Origin: Tenacibaculum aiptasiae
GTDB lineage: Bacteria; Bacteroidota; Bacteroidia; Flavobacteriales; Flavobacteriaceae
Assembly (NCBI RefSeq): GCF_008806755.1
Contig: NZ_WAAU01000014.1
Location: forward strand, 138,168-202,167
DNA: 64,000 nt
Reading direction: 5' to 3'
The translations under genes were made by a program, and so were the position numbers. Positions within the stretch are counted from its first letter, which is position 1, and each line of letters starts with the position of its first letter. The notes below the pieces were generated by a model. The model did not search any database and had not been told where the DNA came from. It worked only from the letters and a program-made list of their open reading frames with translations. Below, one piece after another: positions 55,727-64,000 of this stretch.

Positions 55727-58180
55727 TTAAAAAGGATAATTTATACCAATATTTAATACAGAACTTGAAAAGTTCATATTTCTGAACCATCTATTTCCTG
55801 TTAAATAAGGTTCATGAACTTTGAAGCCTAAATCTAATCGAGCAATTAAGAATTTAAAATCGTATCTCATTCCGAAACCAGTACCTACTGCCATATCTCC
55901 TAACGATTTTATATTTTTAAATTTTGCATCATCATCTATGAATTCAGATTTAGTAATATCCCAAATATTTCCAGCATCTACAAATAAAGCTCCTTTTAAC
56001 GACCCTAGTACATCAAAACGATATTCAAAACTTGTAAGAAACTTTAAACTACCAATATTATATTCTAAACCTGTTGATCGAGTACCAGGACCTAAGTCAT
56101 ATGTCCTCCATGCTCTAATATCATTTGAACCTCCAGCAAAATAACTTCTAGAAAAAGGGATGTTTGATTTATCGTAAGTCACTATGGCTCCCAGAAAGGT
56201 TCTATGTGCTAATACAGTGTTGTTTCCTAAGTTCCAGTATTTTTTATATTCAACATCAGTTTTAAAGTATTGAGCTATTGGAATTTTAAAAACAGTAGTT
56301 TTTCCATTGTCATTTTTTTGTTTTGATAAAAGTCCCATTACATTTCCTGAGTTAGCTATTCTAAGTTTAAAAAATGAAAAACTTTGATCTTTTGCATTTT
56401 CTTGATTGTTATAAGTAAAGCTATATGCAATTTCTGGAATTAAGAAATCGGAAGTAATAATTCTATATCGATCAATTATATTTAAAATAACACCTAGATC
56501 TTCAGGATTGTTTTGGAAATAAGTAGTATTACTAGCTATTTGTGCAGCGTAATTTCCTATTTGATTAAAATTACCAGGAGTATTATCAGGAACAGGTAAA
56601 GTGGGATTTGAAACTTGTCCTATGGCTATTAATTTTAAATACTCTGAAGAATATACATTAAAATAATTACTCACATTTAAGTTTCTTATATATTGAGCAT
56701 TTAATAATTCTAGTTGAATTGATTTACGCTTTGTGTAGTTCCATTTATAATCAATTCCTACTGTAATATTTTGTCTATCTAAACCAATGTTTTTCTGAAT
56801 TCCTACTCCAGTAAAAAACTTAGTTCTAGGGAACATTCTTTTGGGTACAAATTTATGTAAGCCAAAAGGAGCCATTAAACGTGGTACTTCTAAAGAAATA
56901 TCGCCTCCAACTTCCCAACCAGGACCATTATTAGAATTAAAATAAGAACCAAAAGTTGAAAACTTAAAGATTTCGGCACCTTTAAATGTGTTTCTATTAG
57001 TTAAAGAGAATTTTAGTGAAATGTCAAAATTTCGAATATTTGACCTTGAAAGTTCTGTGTCAAATCCTAAAGTATATTTTTCTATAGGTGTTAAAAATAT
57101 AGACGCTTCTAATTCATCGTCACTAAGTTCATTATATCGGATAGAGGTCGATTTGAAATTTCTTAGACCTTTTAAATGTCTTCTAGTTAAATTTCGTAAA
57201 GAATCACTATAAACCGAATTAGGTTTGATAAATATTGATTGTGATAAATATTTAGGGTTGTATTTTAGTTTGTCGTTAGCATAAAAATTAATGCCTTCGT
57301 AAGATGTAGAATCTTGATGTGGTAGATTTCTTTTATTGTAAGTATAGTCTGTATAGACATTAACCTTTTTAATCTTTTGAATTTTAAAAGGAATAACTCT
57401 GTCAGAAATATTAACGTCAACATCTGTTTTTCTATAATTTTTTAGAGTGTCGATGTCAAATAAAATATAATTCTCATTAAAATGATAAATACCTTTATTT
57501 CTAAACAGTTTTACTAATCGATCTGCTTCTTTTATAAAATTATCAACTTCGTATTGGTCACCAGATTTTAAAAAACTATTTTCTTTTGATTCTTTGTACA
57601 AAGATGAAAGAACAGGAGAAGATATCTTTGTGCTAATAGAGTCTAAAAAAGATGGTTTACCTCTTAAAACATTATATGTTATGGCTCCTTTTTTTCTACC
57701 AATAGTATCTTTTCTTGAAGTTACCTTTGATCTAAAGTAACCTTTTGTTTGAAAATATGTGCTTAAATTAGTTACAGTTCTTCTTGTTTTTCTGTCATTT
57801 ATAATAATAGGTGCTTGTCCACTTCTTAAAAACCAATTGTTAAAACCGATAAAACTTCTAGCAACTGCAATACTTTGTTTTTCAGAAAAATTATTTTTAA
57901 AAAAATTATACGTTTTTGGATTGTTTTTTGCCCACTCACTTGGTGTTTTAGAGCCATCAGGGTTTCCTAAATTGTAAAAATATAGTGAAAGAGGCATTCC
58001 TAAAGCTTTAGCGTTAGGCTTTTGCATTAATAATTCAGAAATATTACTACTGGAATTTTTTGAACTGTCTATATAAACAGTGTTTTTGGCTAATAATAAT
58101 TCATTCTCCTTAACGTACTTTATGGTACTACAAGAATAGAATAAGACTACTAATAAAAAGAAGAAAGAAAGTTTTTTCAT
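55727..58180 (-). CDS. TamA/BamA-like outer membrane barrel with lipoprotein signal (TamL type)
   Basis: 817 residues: lipoprotein signal MKKLSFFFLLVVLFYSCST, POTRA-like region (~30-330; GYFRSKVTSRKDT, LFRNKGIYHFNENYILFDIDT), then a surface-antigen (D15) barrel with RSYFAGGSNDIRAWRTYDLGPG, FVDAGNIWD and a C-terminal INYPF strand. A lipidated N-terminus on a TamA-like protein is the mark of the Bacteroidota TamL group, thought to work with TamB in envelope assembly. No tamB is adjacent in the window. Distinct from bamA at 24308. A CAAAAATA complement (-7 TATTTTTG, 58207-58214) lies upstream. Confidence 0.87.
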   Translation of the reverse strand: MKKLSFFFLLVVLFYSCSTIKYVKENELLLAKNTVYIDSSKNSSSNISELLMQKPNAKALGMPLSLYFYNLGNPDGSKTPSEWAKNNPKTYNFFKNNFSEKQSIAVARSFIGFNNWFLRSGQAPIIINDRKTRRTVTNLSTYFQTKGYFRSKVTSRKDTIGRKKGAITYNVLRGKPSFLDSISTKISSPVLSSLYKESKENSFLKSGDQYEVDNFIKEADRLVKLFRNKGIYHFNENYILFDIDTLKNYRKTDVDVNISDRVIPFKIQKIKKVNVYTDYTYNKRNLPHQDSTSYEGINFYANDKLKYNPKYLSQSIFIKPNSVYSDSLRNLTRRHLKGLRNFKSTSIRYNELSDDELEASIFLTPIEKYTLGFDTELSRSNIRNFDISLKFSLTNRNTFKGAEIFKFSTFGSYFNSNNGPGWEVGGDISLEVPRLMAPFGLHKFVPKRMFPRTKFFTGVGIQKNIGLDRQNITVGIDYKWNYTKRKSIQLELLNAQYIRNLNVSNYFNVYSSEYLKLIAIGQVSNPTLPVPDNTPGNFNQIGNYAAQIASNTTYFQNNPEDLGVILNIIDRYRIITSDFLIPEIAYSFTYNNQENAKDQSFSFFKLRIANSGNVMGLLSKQKNDNGKTTVFKIPIAQYFKTDVEYKKYWNLGNNTVLAHRTFLGAIVTYDKSNIPFSRSYFAGGSNDIRAWRTYDLGPGTRSTGLEYNIGSLKFLTSFEYRFDVLGSLKGALFVDAGNIWDITKSEFIDDDAKFKNIKSLGDMAVGTGFGMRYDFKFLIARLDLGFKVHEPYLTGNRWFRNMNFSSSVLNIGINYPF

Positions 58181-58206
58181 TAACTTTACGCCTCGTATTT
58201 TTTTAT

Positions 58207-58214
58207 CAAAAATA
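58207..58214 (-). promoter_or_regulatory. -7 box (TATTTTTG) for the TamL-like gene
   Basis: Exact TAnnTTTG on the minus strand, 26 bases before the start codon. Confidence 0.5.
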
Positions 58215-58252
58215 CTATTTTTTAGTGGTTTAAAAGTGTTAAAAAAGATTTA

Positions 58253-58990
58253 ATGAGTTTATCTAAGAACAACCTGAAATTAATAACTAGTTTACAACAA
58301 AAAAAGTATAGACAACGACATAAATTATTTGTAGCTGAAGGGATAAAGGTTGTAAATGAATTGTTGAATTCGTCTTTAGAGTTATATCAAGTATTTACTA
58401 CTGATGATTCTTTAGGTTTTATAAATGGAGTTAATTCTATTGTGATATCTGAAAACGAATTAAAAAAAATAAGTACTTTAAAGAAACCAAACAAAGTTCT
58501 AGCATTGTTTAAAATTCCAGAAGATATACTTACAAGTGATAAGGAGAGTTTTATATTAGCTTTAGATAATGTAAATGATCCTGGGAATTTAGGAACTATT
58601 ATTCGTTTGTGTGATTGGTTTGGAATAACTGAGTTAGTTTGTTCTAAAACTACTGTAGATTGTTACAATCAAAAAGTAGTGCAGTCTACTATGGGGTCAC
58701 TGACAAGAGTTAATATTTCTTATGTAGATTTACCTAACTTTTTGTCAAATACAACTTTACCAGTTTATACTGCAGACATGGATGGTGATAATGTTTATAC
58801 ATCAGAGTTACCCCAAAAAGCAATATTAGTAATGGGTAATGAGGCTAACGGAATTTCAAAAGAAATTTCTGAAATAGTAAAGCACAAATTAACCATCCCA
58901 CGATTTGGGGAAATTCAGCAAACTGAAAGTTTGAATGTTGCTACTGCAACAGCTATTTTATTAAGTGAATTTAAAAGAGTGCAGGTTTAG
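58253..58990 (+). CDS. TrmH/SpoU-family RNA 2'-O-methyltransferase
   Basis: 245 residues with an N-terminal substrate-binding part (QQKKYRQRHKLFVAEGIKVVNELL) and the SPOUT knot motifs LALDNVNDPGNLGTIIRLCDWFG, LVMGNEANGIS and IPRFGEIQQTESLNVATATAILLSEF. Methylates tRNA or rRNA ribose; the exact target (RlmB-like or other) cannot be told. Convergent with the kinase gene, overlapping by 4 bases. Confidence 0.93.
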   Translation: MSLSKNNLKLITSLQQKKYRQRHKLFVAEGIKVVNELLNSSLELYQVFTTDDSLGFINGVNSIVISENELKKISTLKKPNKVLALFKIPEDILTSDKESFILALDNVNDPGNLGTIIRLCDWFGITELVCSKTTVDCYNQKVVQSTMGSLTRVNISYVDLPNFLSNTTLPVYTADMDGDNVYTSELPQKAILVMGNEANGISKEISEIVKHKLTIPRFGEIQQTESLNVATATAILLSEFKRVQV

Positions 58991-59601
58991 AATAAACCAT
59001 TTATTTGCGCATCTATTCTATCAATGATGTATCCTAAATCTTCTTGATTAGCAACGAAGTCTAAATTATCAACATCAATAATTAATAATTTTCCTTTGTT
59101 GTATTTACTAATCCAAGCTTCATAACGTTCATTTAATCTGCTTAAGTAATCAATGCTAATAGAGTTTTCGTAATCTCTCCCTCTTTTGTGTATTTGTCCT
59201 ACTAAAGTAGAAATATCTGCACGTAAGTATATTAATAAATCAGGAGGTGTAACTAAATTCTCCATTAATTCAAATAAAGAACTGTAATTGCTAAAATCTC
59301 TATTTGTCATAAGTCCCATAGCATGCAGGTTAGGTGCAAAAATATGAGCATCTTCATAGATAGTCCTATCTTGAATAATTTTCTTTCCAGATTTTCTTAA
59401 CTCTAAAACTTGGCGGAATCGGCTGTTTAAAAAATAAACTTGTAGGTTAAAAGACCAACGCTCCATTTCTCCATAAAAATCATCTAAATATGGATTCTCA
59501 TCTACAGACTCGAAATGAGGTTCCCAATTAAAATGTTTTGCTAATAGTTTGGTTAACGTGGTTTTACCTGCGCCAATATTTCCGGCAATTGCTACATGCA
59601 T
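58987..59601 (-). CDS. Deoxynucleoside kinase (stand-alone)
   Basis: 204 residues: P-loop AIAGNIGAGKTTLTKLLAKHF, DRTIYEDAHIFA (DRS-like active site), LIYLRADISTLVGQIHKRGRDYE (lid). Phosphorylates deoxyadenosine or deoxyguanosine in salvage. It is homologous to the C-terminal half of the FolK fusion at 46471, so the window encodes two members; in some bacteria such pairs form a heterodimer. Confidence 0.92.
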   Translation of the reverse strand: MHVAIAGNIGAGKTTLTKLLAKHFNWEPHFESVDENPYLDDFYGEMERWSFNLQVYFLNSRFRQVLELRKSGKKIIQDRTIYEDAHIFAPNLHAMGLMTNRDFSNYSSLFELMENLVTPPDLLIYLRADISTLVGQIHKRGRDYENSISIDYLSRLNERYEAWISKYNKGKLLIIDVDNLDFVANQEDLGYIIDRIDAQINGLF

Positions 59602-59656
59602 AGTTTTCGAATTTCAAGGTGGTAAAATTACATAAAAAAAGGGATTTCAAAAGTTT

Positions 59657-60337
59657 TTAACACATCAATTTATAACCATAACCACGAATGTTTATAATTT
59701 GAATAGATTCGTCTTTTTTTAATTTTTTACGCAACTTAGAAATAAACACATCCATACTTCTTGCATTGAAAAAGTCATCATTTCCCCAAAGTTTTTTTAA
59801 GATAAAACCACGATCTAGAACTTCGTTTTTCTTTTGAGTTAAGTGATAGAGTAGCTCTGATTCTTTATGAGTTAATAATTCTGAATAATCTTCAAATGTC
59901 AACGTTTGTTTAGTGTAATTAAAAATAAAATTTCCAATATTAATTTTTGAAATATCTTTTTTTAAGTTAATTCTATTCAATAAAGCATGAACTCTAACAA
60001 TGAGCTCTTCCATAGAGAACGGTTTCTTCAAATAATCATTACCTCCGTGTTGAAATCCTTCTAATACATCTTTGGTTTGTGATTTCGCAGTTAAAAAAAT
60101 AATAGGAATAGAATTGTTTTCTTCTCTTATTTGTTTAGCTAATGTAAAACCATCCTTTTTAGGCATCATAACATCTAATACCAAAACTTCAGGTTTTTCT
60201 TTTTGATATAGGGTGTATGCTTTTTCTCCATCTTCAGCATGGAAAACTTCAAAATCTCTTGTTTCTAAACTTTCTTTAATGATTTGACCTAAACTAGGTT
60301 CGTCTTCGGCTAATAATAATTTTATTTTTTTAGTCAT
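59657..60337 (-). CDS. OmpR-family response regulator
   Basis: 226 residues: receiver domain with acidic pocket AEDEP, phospho-acceptor Asp55 in VLVLDVMMPKKDG and Lys in FLTAKS / LKKPF; C-terminal winged helix ending NIRGYGYKL. Its ATG overlaps the kinase stop by 8 bases (ATGACTAA). RprY-like in type. OmpR-family proteins bind direct repeats with ~10-11 bp pitch, as found at 61966-61990. Confidence 0.95.
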   Translation of the reverse strand: MTKKIKLLLAEDEPSLGQIIKESLETRDFEVFHAEDGEKAYTLYQKEKPEVLVLDVMMPKKDGFTLAKQIREENNSIPIIFLTAKSQTKDVLEGFQHGGNDYLKKPFSMEELIVRVHALLNRINLKKDISKINIGNFIFNYTKQTLTFEDYSELLTHKESELLYHLTQKKNEVLDRGFILKKLWGNDDFFNARSMDVFISKLRKKLKKDESIQIINIRGYGYKLMC

Positions 60338-61925
60338 TTGGTAAAGAAATTTTAAAAACAGTTTGTTTAAAGTCGGTAGTTAATGATATAATTCCATTAT
60401 GCTTTTCAATAATTTTTTTGGTATAATATAAACCAATTCCAAACCCTTTAACATCGTGGGTGTTTCCTTTAGGGACTCTATAAAATTTTTCAAATATTTT
60501 GTCTTGTTGGTTTTTATCAATACCAATACCATTGTCAGCCACAGAAACTTCCAAATTATTTAAAAGAAAGTTAATGTTAATTTCAATTTTATTACCACCA
60601 TATTTAATAGCATTATCTATTAAGTTTGAAACAGCATTTTCAAAGTGGAATGGGTCTATTTCTTTTTCTAAGCTTGAGACATTACTTGAAAAATGTATGC
60701 TTTTTTCTGGGGCGATTAATTGATGTTTTTTTGTGAGTTTTTCAATTAAATCAATAATATTAACAGGTTCTTTTTTTAATAATAATTTCTCACTATCTAA
60801 AGTGGCAGTTTCTAAAAGTTTTTCAACCATTTGGTGTAGCTTTTTTAACTGTATAGATGATATAGATAAGTATTTTTTAGTTTTTTCTTTATCATCAATA
60901 ATATTAAAATTGTTTATGGCTTCAATAGCTGTTGAAACTGTTGTGATTGGAGTTTTAAATTCGTGAGTAATATTACTAATTAAATCATTTTTAATTTCTG
61001 CGAGTTCCTTTTGTTGATTGATGATTTTTAGCAAATAAATTAAACTAGAAATAACAGCTAATGATAAAAGAAAAGATAATAATATACCTGTGAAACTTCT
61101 TTTTAATGCTTCATATGTAGGATTGCTATAATATAAATTAATGTCTTCATGAGATTTTAAAAAAGTAGATTTTGCATTAACTTTTAATGGATATTTAATA
61201 TTATCAGTTTTATTGGTGTAAAAAAGAGAATCGTTTTTAAAATGTTTAAAATAAAAATCTGTTTGAATTTTTTTATTATTTAATTCTTTAGCTATTATAG
61301 AGTCTAGCTTCCTGTAGTCGATAGTATCGTTTTGTATAGCTATAAAAATACTTTGTATCCCTTTTATTAGTTTTAGACTATCTACAGATTTTTTCCCTAG
61401 AAACAATTGAACTTTTTCTCTATTATTATAGGACTTCATTGTTTCCTTATCTTTTTTAGATTGAATAGAAATATCAAAACTTAAAGAGTCATTTTTCTTT
61501 GATGTAACTATGTTATCTTTTCCTGTAAAAGATTTTATAAAAGCTGAATCCATTTTAGTAAGGTCTTCTTTTCCTCCATTTATTTCAACTGCAGTAATTT
61601 CAAAGGAAGATTTTTTTTTCTCGGGAAATTTTTTTACAATTTTTTTAATTCCTGATCTTCTAAAGATGCTTTTCCAAGCAGCATTTTTTTCCTTTTTATT
61701 AGTGGGTGTTAAATGTTCTGGTTCTACAATTGCAAAATGACTTTCCTTGGTGAAATCAACATAATATGCTTCAATAGAATTGTCTAAACTAATTTGAATT
61801 TCGTTTAAAACACGTTGTCTATTTTGTTCATAATTTTTATAGTTCCAATAAAACTGTACTGTTATAGTAGTCAGTATTGTAACTATAATTAAATATAAAA
61901 TCCAATGTTTTTTTGGGTTCTTCAT
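60330..61925 (-). CDS. Sensor histidine kinase
   Basis: 531 residues: membrane helix 8-27, a ~245-residue periplasmic sensor part with no recognised fold, second helix 277-300, H-box NITHEFKTPITTVSTAIEAI (His321), and ATPase motifs SNLIDNAIKYGG (N), VADNGIGI (G1), KGFGIGLYYTKKIIEKHNG (G2). Phosphorylates the regulator at 59657. It is divergent from two GLPGLI genes, likely targets. A TATCTTTG -7 box lies only 5 bases before the ATG, implying a leaderless or near-leaderless mRNA. Confidence 0.95.
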   Translation of the reverse strand: MKNPKKHWILYLIIVTILTTITVQFYWNYKNYEQNRQRVLNEIQISLDNSIEAYYVDFTKESHFAIVEPEHLTPTNKKEKNAAWKSIFRRSGIKKIVKKFPEKKKSSFEITAVEINGGKEDLTKMDSAFIKSFTGKDNIVTSKKNDSLSFDISIQSKKDKETMKSYNNREKVQLFLGKKSVDSLKLIKGIQSIFIAIQNDTIDYRKLDSIIAKELNNKKIQTDFYFKHFKNDSLFYTNKTDNIKYPLKVNAKSTFLKSHEDINLYYSNPTYEALKRSFTGILLSFLLSLAVISSLIYLLKIINQQKELAEIKNDLISNITHEFKTPITTVSTAIEAINNFNIIDDKEKTKKYLSISSIQLKKLHQMVEKLLETATLDSEKLLLKKEPVNIIDLIEKLTKKHQLIAPEKSIHFSSNVSSLEKEIDPFHFENAVSNLIDNAIKYGGNKIEININFLLNNLEVSVADNGIGIDKNQQDKIFEKFYRVPKGNTHDVKGFGIGLYYTKKIIEKHNGIISLTTDFKQTVFKISLPND

Positions 61926-61929
61926 GTTT

Positions 61930-61937
61930 CAAAGATA
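61930..61937 (-). promoter_or_regulatory. -7 box (TATCTTTG) for the two-component operon
   Basis: Exact TAnnTTTG on the minus strand, 4 bases from the kinase start codon. Transcription would begin at or within a base or two of the ATG. Confidence 0.45.
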
Positions 61938-61965
61938 AGTGGTTAAAGTAAATAAAAACAACCGC

Positions 61966-61990
61966 TTAACACTCGTTAACATTCGTTAAC
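61966..61990. promoter_or_regulatory. Three TTAAC boxes with exact 10-bp pitch
   Basis: TTAAC occurs at 61966-61970, 61976-61980 and 61986-61990; the second and third share CGTTAAC. The repeats lie on one DNA face in the gap between the kinase gene and the first GLPGLI gene, as OmpR-family operators do. Confidence 0.5.
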
Positions 61991-62012
61991 TCAAAAGGAG
62001 TATTTAAGTATT

Positions 62013-62020
62013 CATATTTG
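62013..62020 (+). promoter_or_regulatory. Near-consensus -7 (CATATTTG) for the GLPGLI genes
   Basis: Seven of eight positions resemble TAnnTTTG (C for T first). It is 27 bases before ATG 62048 and 22 bases after the TTAAC boxes, with no clear -33 TTG, as expected for an activated promoter. Confidence 0.4.
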
Positions 62021-62047
62021 TAAAGTAAAAATTTAAAATAATTAAAA

Positions 62048-62884
62048 ATGAAGAAAACAATTGTCTTAATATTACTATTAATTTCAGTCTCAGTTTTGGG
62101 GCAAAATTTTCAAGGAAAAGCTACTTATAAAACATTTAGAAAAGTTGACTTAAAGTTAGAGGAAGCACATGGAGGTAACTCTAAGTTGCAAAAGCAATTA
62201 CAAGAACAGTTAAAAAAACAGTTTCAAAAAACATATACTTTAAATTTTAATAAATCAGAATCTGTATATACACAGAATAAAGAATTATCGGCTCCTCAGG
62301 CAATAGGAGGTAACTCTATTAGTGTTATATCTATTGGTGGAGGCGGAGGTAGTGATATTTTGTATAAAAATATTGCAGATAAGAGGTATGTGAATAAAAC
62401 TGAAATAAGCGGAAAACGATTTCTTATAAAAGATAAGTTAGAAGATTATGATTGGGAAATGACAAGTGAAACTAAAAATATAGGAAACTATACTTGTTAC
62501 AAAGCAGTAAGAAAACGAGAAGAAACAAGAACTTCTTTTACAATGACAGATGGTAAACGTGAAGAGAAAAAAGATAAAGTTACTGTTACAACTGTAGCTT
62601 GGTATACACCTCAAATTCCTTTAAGTAATGGGCCAGAACAGTTTTGGGGCTTGCCTGGTTTAATATTAGAAATTCAAGACGGTAAATTAACAATTGTTTG
62701 TACCGAAATTGTAATGAATTCATCTGAAAAAATAGATATAAAAGAGCCAACTAAAGGAAAAAAAGTAACACAAGAAAAGTTTGATAAAATTATAGATGAG
62801 CACTCCAAAGATATGATGGAGCGTTTTAAAAGTAAAAGAAAAAGCAAAGATGGTAATTCTTTTAGTATTGAAATTCAAGGGTAA
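62048..62884 (+). CDS. GLPGLI family protein (first copy)
   Basis: 278 residues: signal peptide ending SVLGQ, the family beta-rich body (FQGKATYKTFRKVDLK; DYDWEMTSETKNIGNYTCYKAVR), AWYTPQIPLSNGPEQFWGLPGLILEIQDG with the name-giving motif, and a Lys-rich tail. A Gly-rich insert (SIGGGGGSD) is near residue 98. GLPGLI proteins are exported in Bacteroidota and often precede TonB-dependent receptor-like genes; their biochemical role is not established. First of a likely three-gene operon. Confidence 0.92.
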   Translation: MKKTIVLILLLISVSVLGQNFQGKATYKTFRKVDLKLEEAHGGNSKLQKQLQEQLKKQFQKTYTLNFNKSESVYTQNKELSAPQAIGGNSISVISIGGGGGSDILYKNIADKRYVNKTEISGKRFLIKDKLEDYDWEMTSETKNIGNYTCYKAVRKREETRTSFTMTDGKREEKKDKVTVTTVAWYTPQIPLSNGPEQFWGLPGLILEIQDGKLTIVCTEIVMNSSEKIDIKEPTKGKKVTQEKFDKIIDEHSKDMMERFKSKRKSKDGNSFSIEIQG

Positions 62885-62984
62885 TTTTAATTGTTAAAAT
62901 AAAAAAACACTTAAACCTTTTATCTTTTTGTAAGTCTAACTTTAGTTAACTAAAGTTTTATTAATCAAATTAAAAGTCAAAACC

Positions 62985-63839
62985 ATGAAGTGTTTTTTAT
63001 CATATCTATTTTTATGCATTTCAATTTCAGGATTTTCTCAAGCAAATTTTCAAGGGAAAGCAGTGTATAAATCTAAAACTACCGTAGATCCTAATTTTGG
63101 AGGTAGACAAATGTCTGAAGAGCGAAAAAAACAGATTTTAGAAAGAATGAAAAGTATGTTGGAAAAAACATATGTACTAAATTTTACTAAAAATGAGTCT
63201 GTTTATAAAGAAGAAGAAAAATTAGCAACTCCAGGTACAGGAAGAGGTTTTCGTTTTGGAGGAATGATGAGCGGAGGTGAAACATATAAGAACTTAAAAG
63301 AACATAAGGTTTTAGAATCTAAAGAATCTTTTGGTAAAAAGTTTTTAATAAATAGTTCTTCGGAGAAATTAGAGTGGGAATTAGGTAATGAAACTAAACA
63401 AATAGGAAATTATACTTGCTTTAAGGCTACGGTAGTAAAAAAAGCAGATGGTTTAGATTGGCGTAACATGCGAAGAAGACCTAAAAAGAAAAAGAATGAT
63501 ACGTTAAAAACTAAAAAAATCTCTGATGAAATTGAAATGCCTAAAGAAATTAAAGTTACGGCTTGGTATACGCCTCAAATACCAGTAAGTAATGGTCCTG
63601 AAAATTATGGAGGTTTACCTGGTTTAATTTTAGAAATAAATGAAGGTAGAACAACTATTCTTTGTACAGAAATAGTGATGAATTCATCAGAAAAAGTAGA
63701 AATTAAAGAGCCGAAGAAAGGAAAAAAAGTATCTAAGAAAGAATATGCCGAGATTATGAAAAAGAAAATGGAAGAAATGAGAGAAATGTTTAGAAATAGA
63801 CGTGGCAGTCGAGGAGGTGGAAGAGGTCGAGGCTTTTAA
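62985..63839 (+). CDS. GLPGLI family protein (second copy)
   Basis: 284 residues, paralogue of the gene at 62048: signal peptide ending SGFSQ, ANFQGKAVYKSKTTVD, LEWELGNETKQIGNYTCFKATV, AWYTPQIPVSNGPENYGGLPGLILEINEG, and a C-terminus of Met/Arg-rich then Gly-Arg repeats (RNRRGSRGGGRGRGF). It differs from the first copy by an RRPKKKKNDTLKTKK insert. The 100-base gap between them has no terminator. Confidence 0.92.
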   Translation: MKCFLSYLFLCISISGFSQANFQGKAVYKSKTTVDPNFGGRQMSEERKKQILERMKSMLEKTYVLNFTKNESVYKEEEKLATPGTGRGFRFGGMMSGGETYKNLKEHKVLESKESFGKKFLINSSSEKLEWELGNETKQIGNYTCFKATVVKKADGLDWRNMRRRPKKKKNDTLKTKKISDEIEMPKEIKVTAWYTPQIPVSNGPENYGGLPGLILEINEGRTTILCTEIVMNSSEKVEIKEPKKGKKVSKKEYAEIMKKKMEEMREMFRNRRGSRGGGRGRGF

Positions 63840-63865
63840 CTAAATACAATTAACAAATTTATATA

Positions 63866-64000
63866 ATGAAGAAAATATTATTTATAGCCATTTTCATGGC
63901 TACATGGGGATTGTATGCCCAAATTACTCTGAAAGGAGTAGTGAAAGATAGTATAGGAAGTCCACTAGAAATGGCCAATGTAATTGCTATTAATAAAGTA
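63866..64000 (+). CDS. Outer membrane receptor-like protein, N-terminus only (cut by window end)
   Basis: 45 residues visible: signal peptide MKKILFIAIFMATWGLYAQ, then ITLKGVVKDSIGSPLEMANVIAINKV, the beginning of a carboxypeptidase-regulatory-like (CarboxypepD_reg) domain. In flavobacteria the gene after GLPGLI proteins is usually a large TonB-receptor-like barrel starting just so. 26 bases after the second GLPGLI stop. Confidence 0.75.
   Translation, partial: MKKILFIAIFMATWGLYAQITLKGVVKDSIGSPLEMANVIAINKV

Overview
The window is AT-rich chromosomal DNA from a member of the Bacteroidota, most likely a marine Flavobacteriaceae such as Tenacibaculum or a close relative. The genus is an inference. 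The family-level evidence is strong: gliding motility genes gldB and gldC, a PorP/SprF-type T9SS membrane protein, two GLPGLI-family genes, many TAnnTTTG promoter boxes (the Bacteroidota -7 element), A-rich leaders instead of Shine-Dalgarno sites, a lipoprotein TamA-like protein (TamL type), and DnaG and AccD proteins that lack their usual zinc ribbons. No rRNA, tRNA, CRISPR array or insertion sequence was seen.

Region by region. 1-7.0 kb: the 3' end of a repeat-rich surface protein, followed by two 946-residue secreted paralogues with calcium-binding-type aspartate repeats, FG-GAP/VCBS repeats and a lectin-like domain. A decayed fragment between them shows that the two-gene unit was duplicated in tandem and one copy of the first gene was lost. 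7.2-9.7 kb: a stand-alone DsbD alpha domain and a full DsbD. 9.8-20.9 kb: a proline-peptide and hydroxyproline utilisation island. It holds an S37-type prolyl tripeptidyl peptidase, an Xaa-Pro aminopeptidase, the trans-3-hydroxyproline pair (dehydratase plus pyrroline-2-carboxylate reductase), the full trans-4-hydroxyproline route (epimerase, D-hydroxyproline dehydrogenase, deaminase, 2-oxoglutarate semialdehyde dehydrogenase) and a divergent AraC regulator. The end products are proline and 2-oxoglutarate, so collagen-like peptides are the natural substrate.

21-31.5 kb: porP/sprF, then a minus-strand envelope and cofactor cluster (CBS protein, nadK, a DUF6089-type protein, uppS, bamA, two ompH/skp genes, murI), with pdxJ and an esterase divergent from it. 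31.5-35.5 kb is a small accessory stretch of orphan secreted or membrane proteins, a decayed gene, and two divergent small HTH regulators with face-to-face promoters. 35.6-39 kb: tig, clpP, clpX. 39-50.7 kb: a leucine-rich repeat protein with a triplicated C-terminal module, an M43-like metallopeptidase, dnaG, nadE, gldB-gldC, a folK-deoxynucleoside kinase fusion, a possible small RNA, an ECF sigma factor with its partner membrane protein, and a lipoprotein.

50.7-61.9 kb: pnp, rpsO, accD, fbaA, a TamL-like lipoprotein barrel, a SpoU methyltransferase, a second deoxynucleoside kinase and a two-component system. 62-64 kb: two GLPGLI genes and the start of an outer membrane receptor-like gene, divergent from the two-component system. 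Three TTAAC boxes spaced exactly 10 bp apart lie in that divergent gap and are a good candidate operator.
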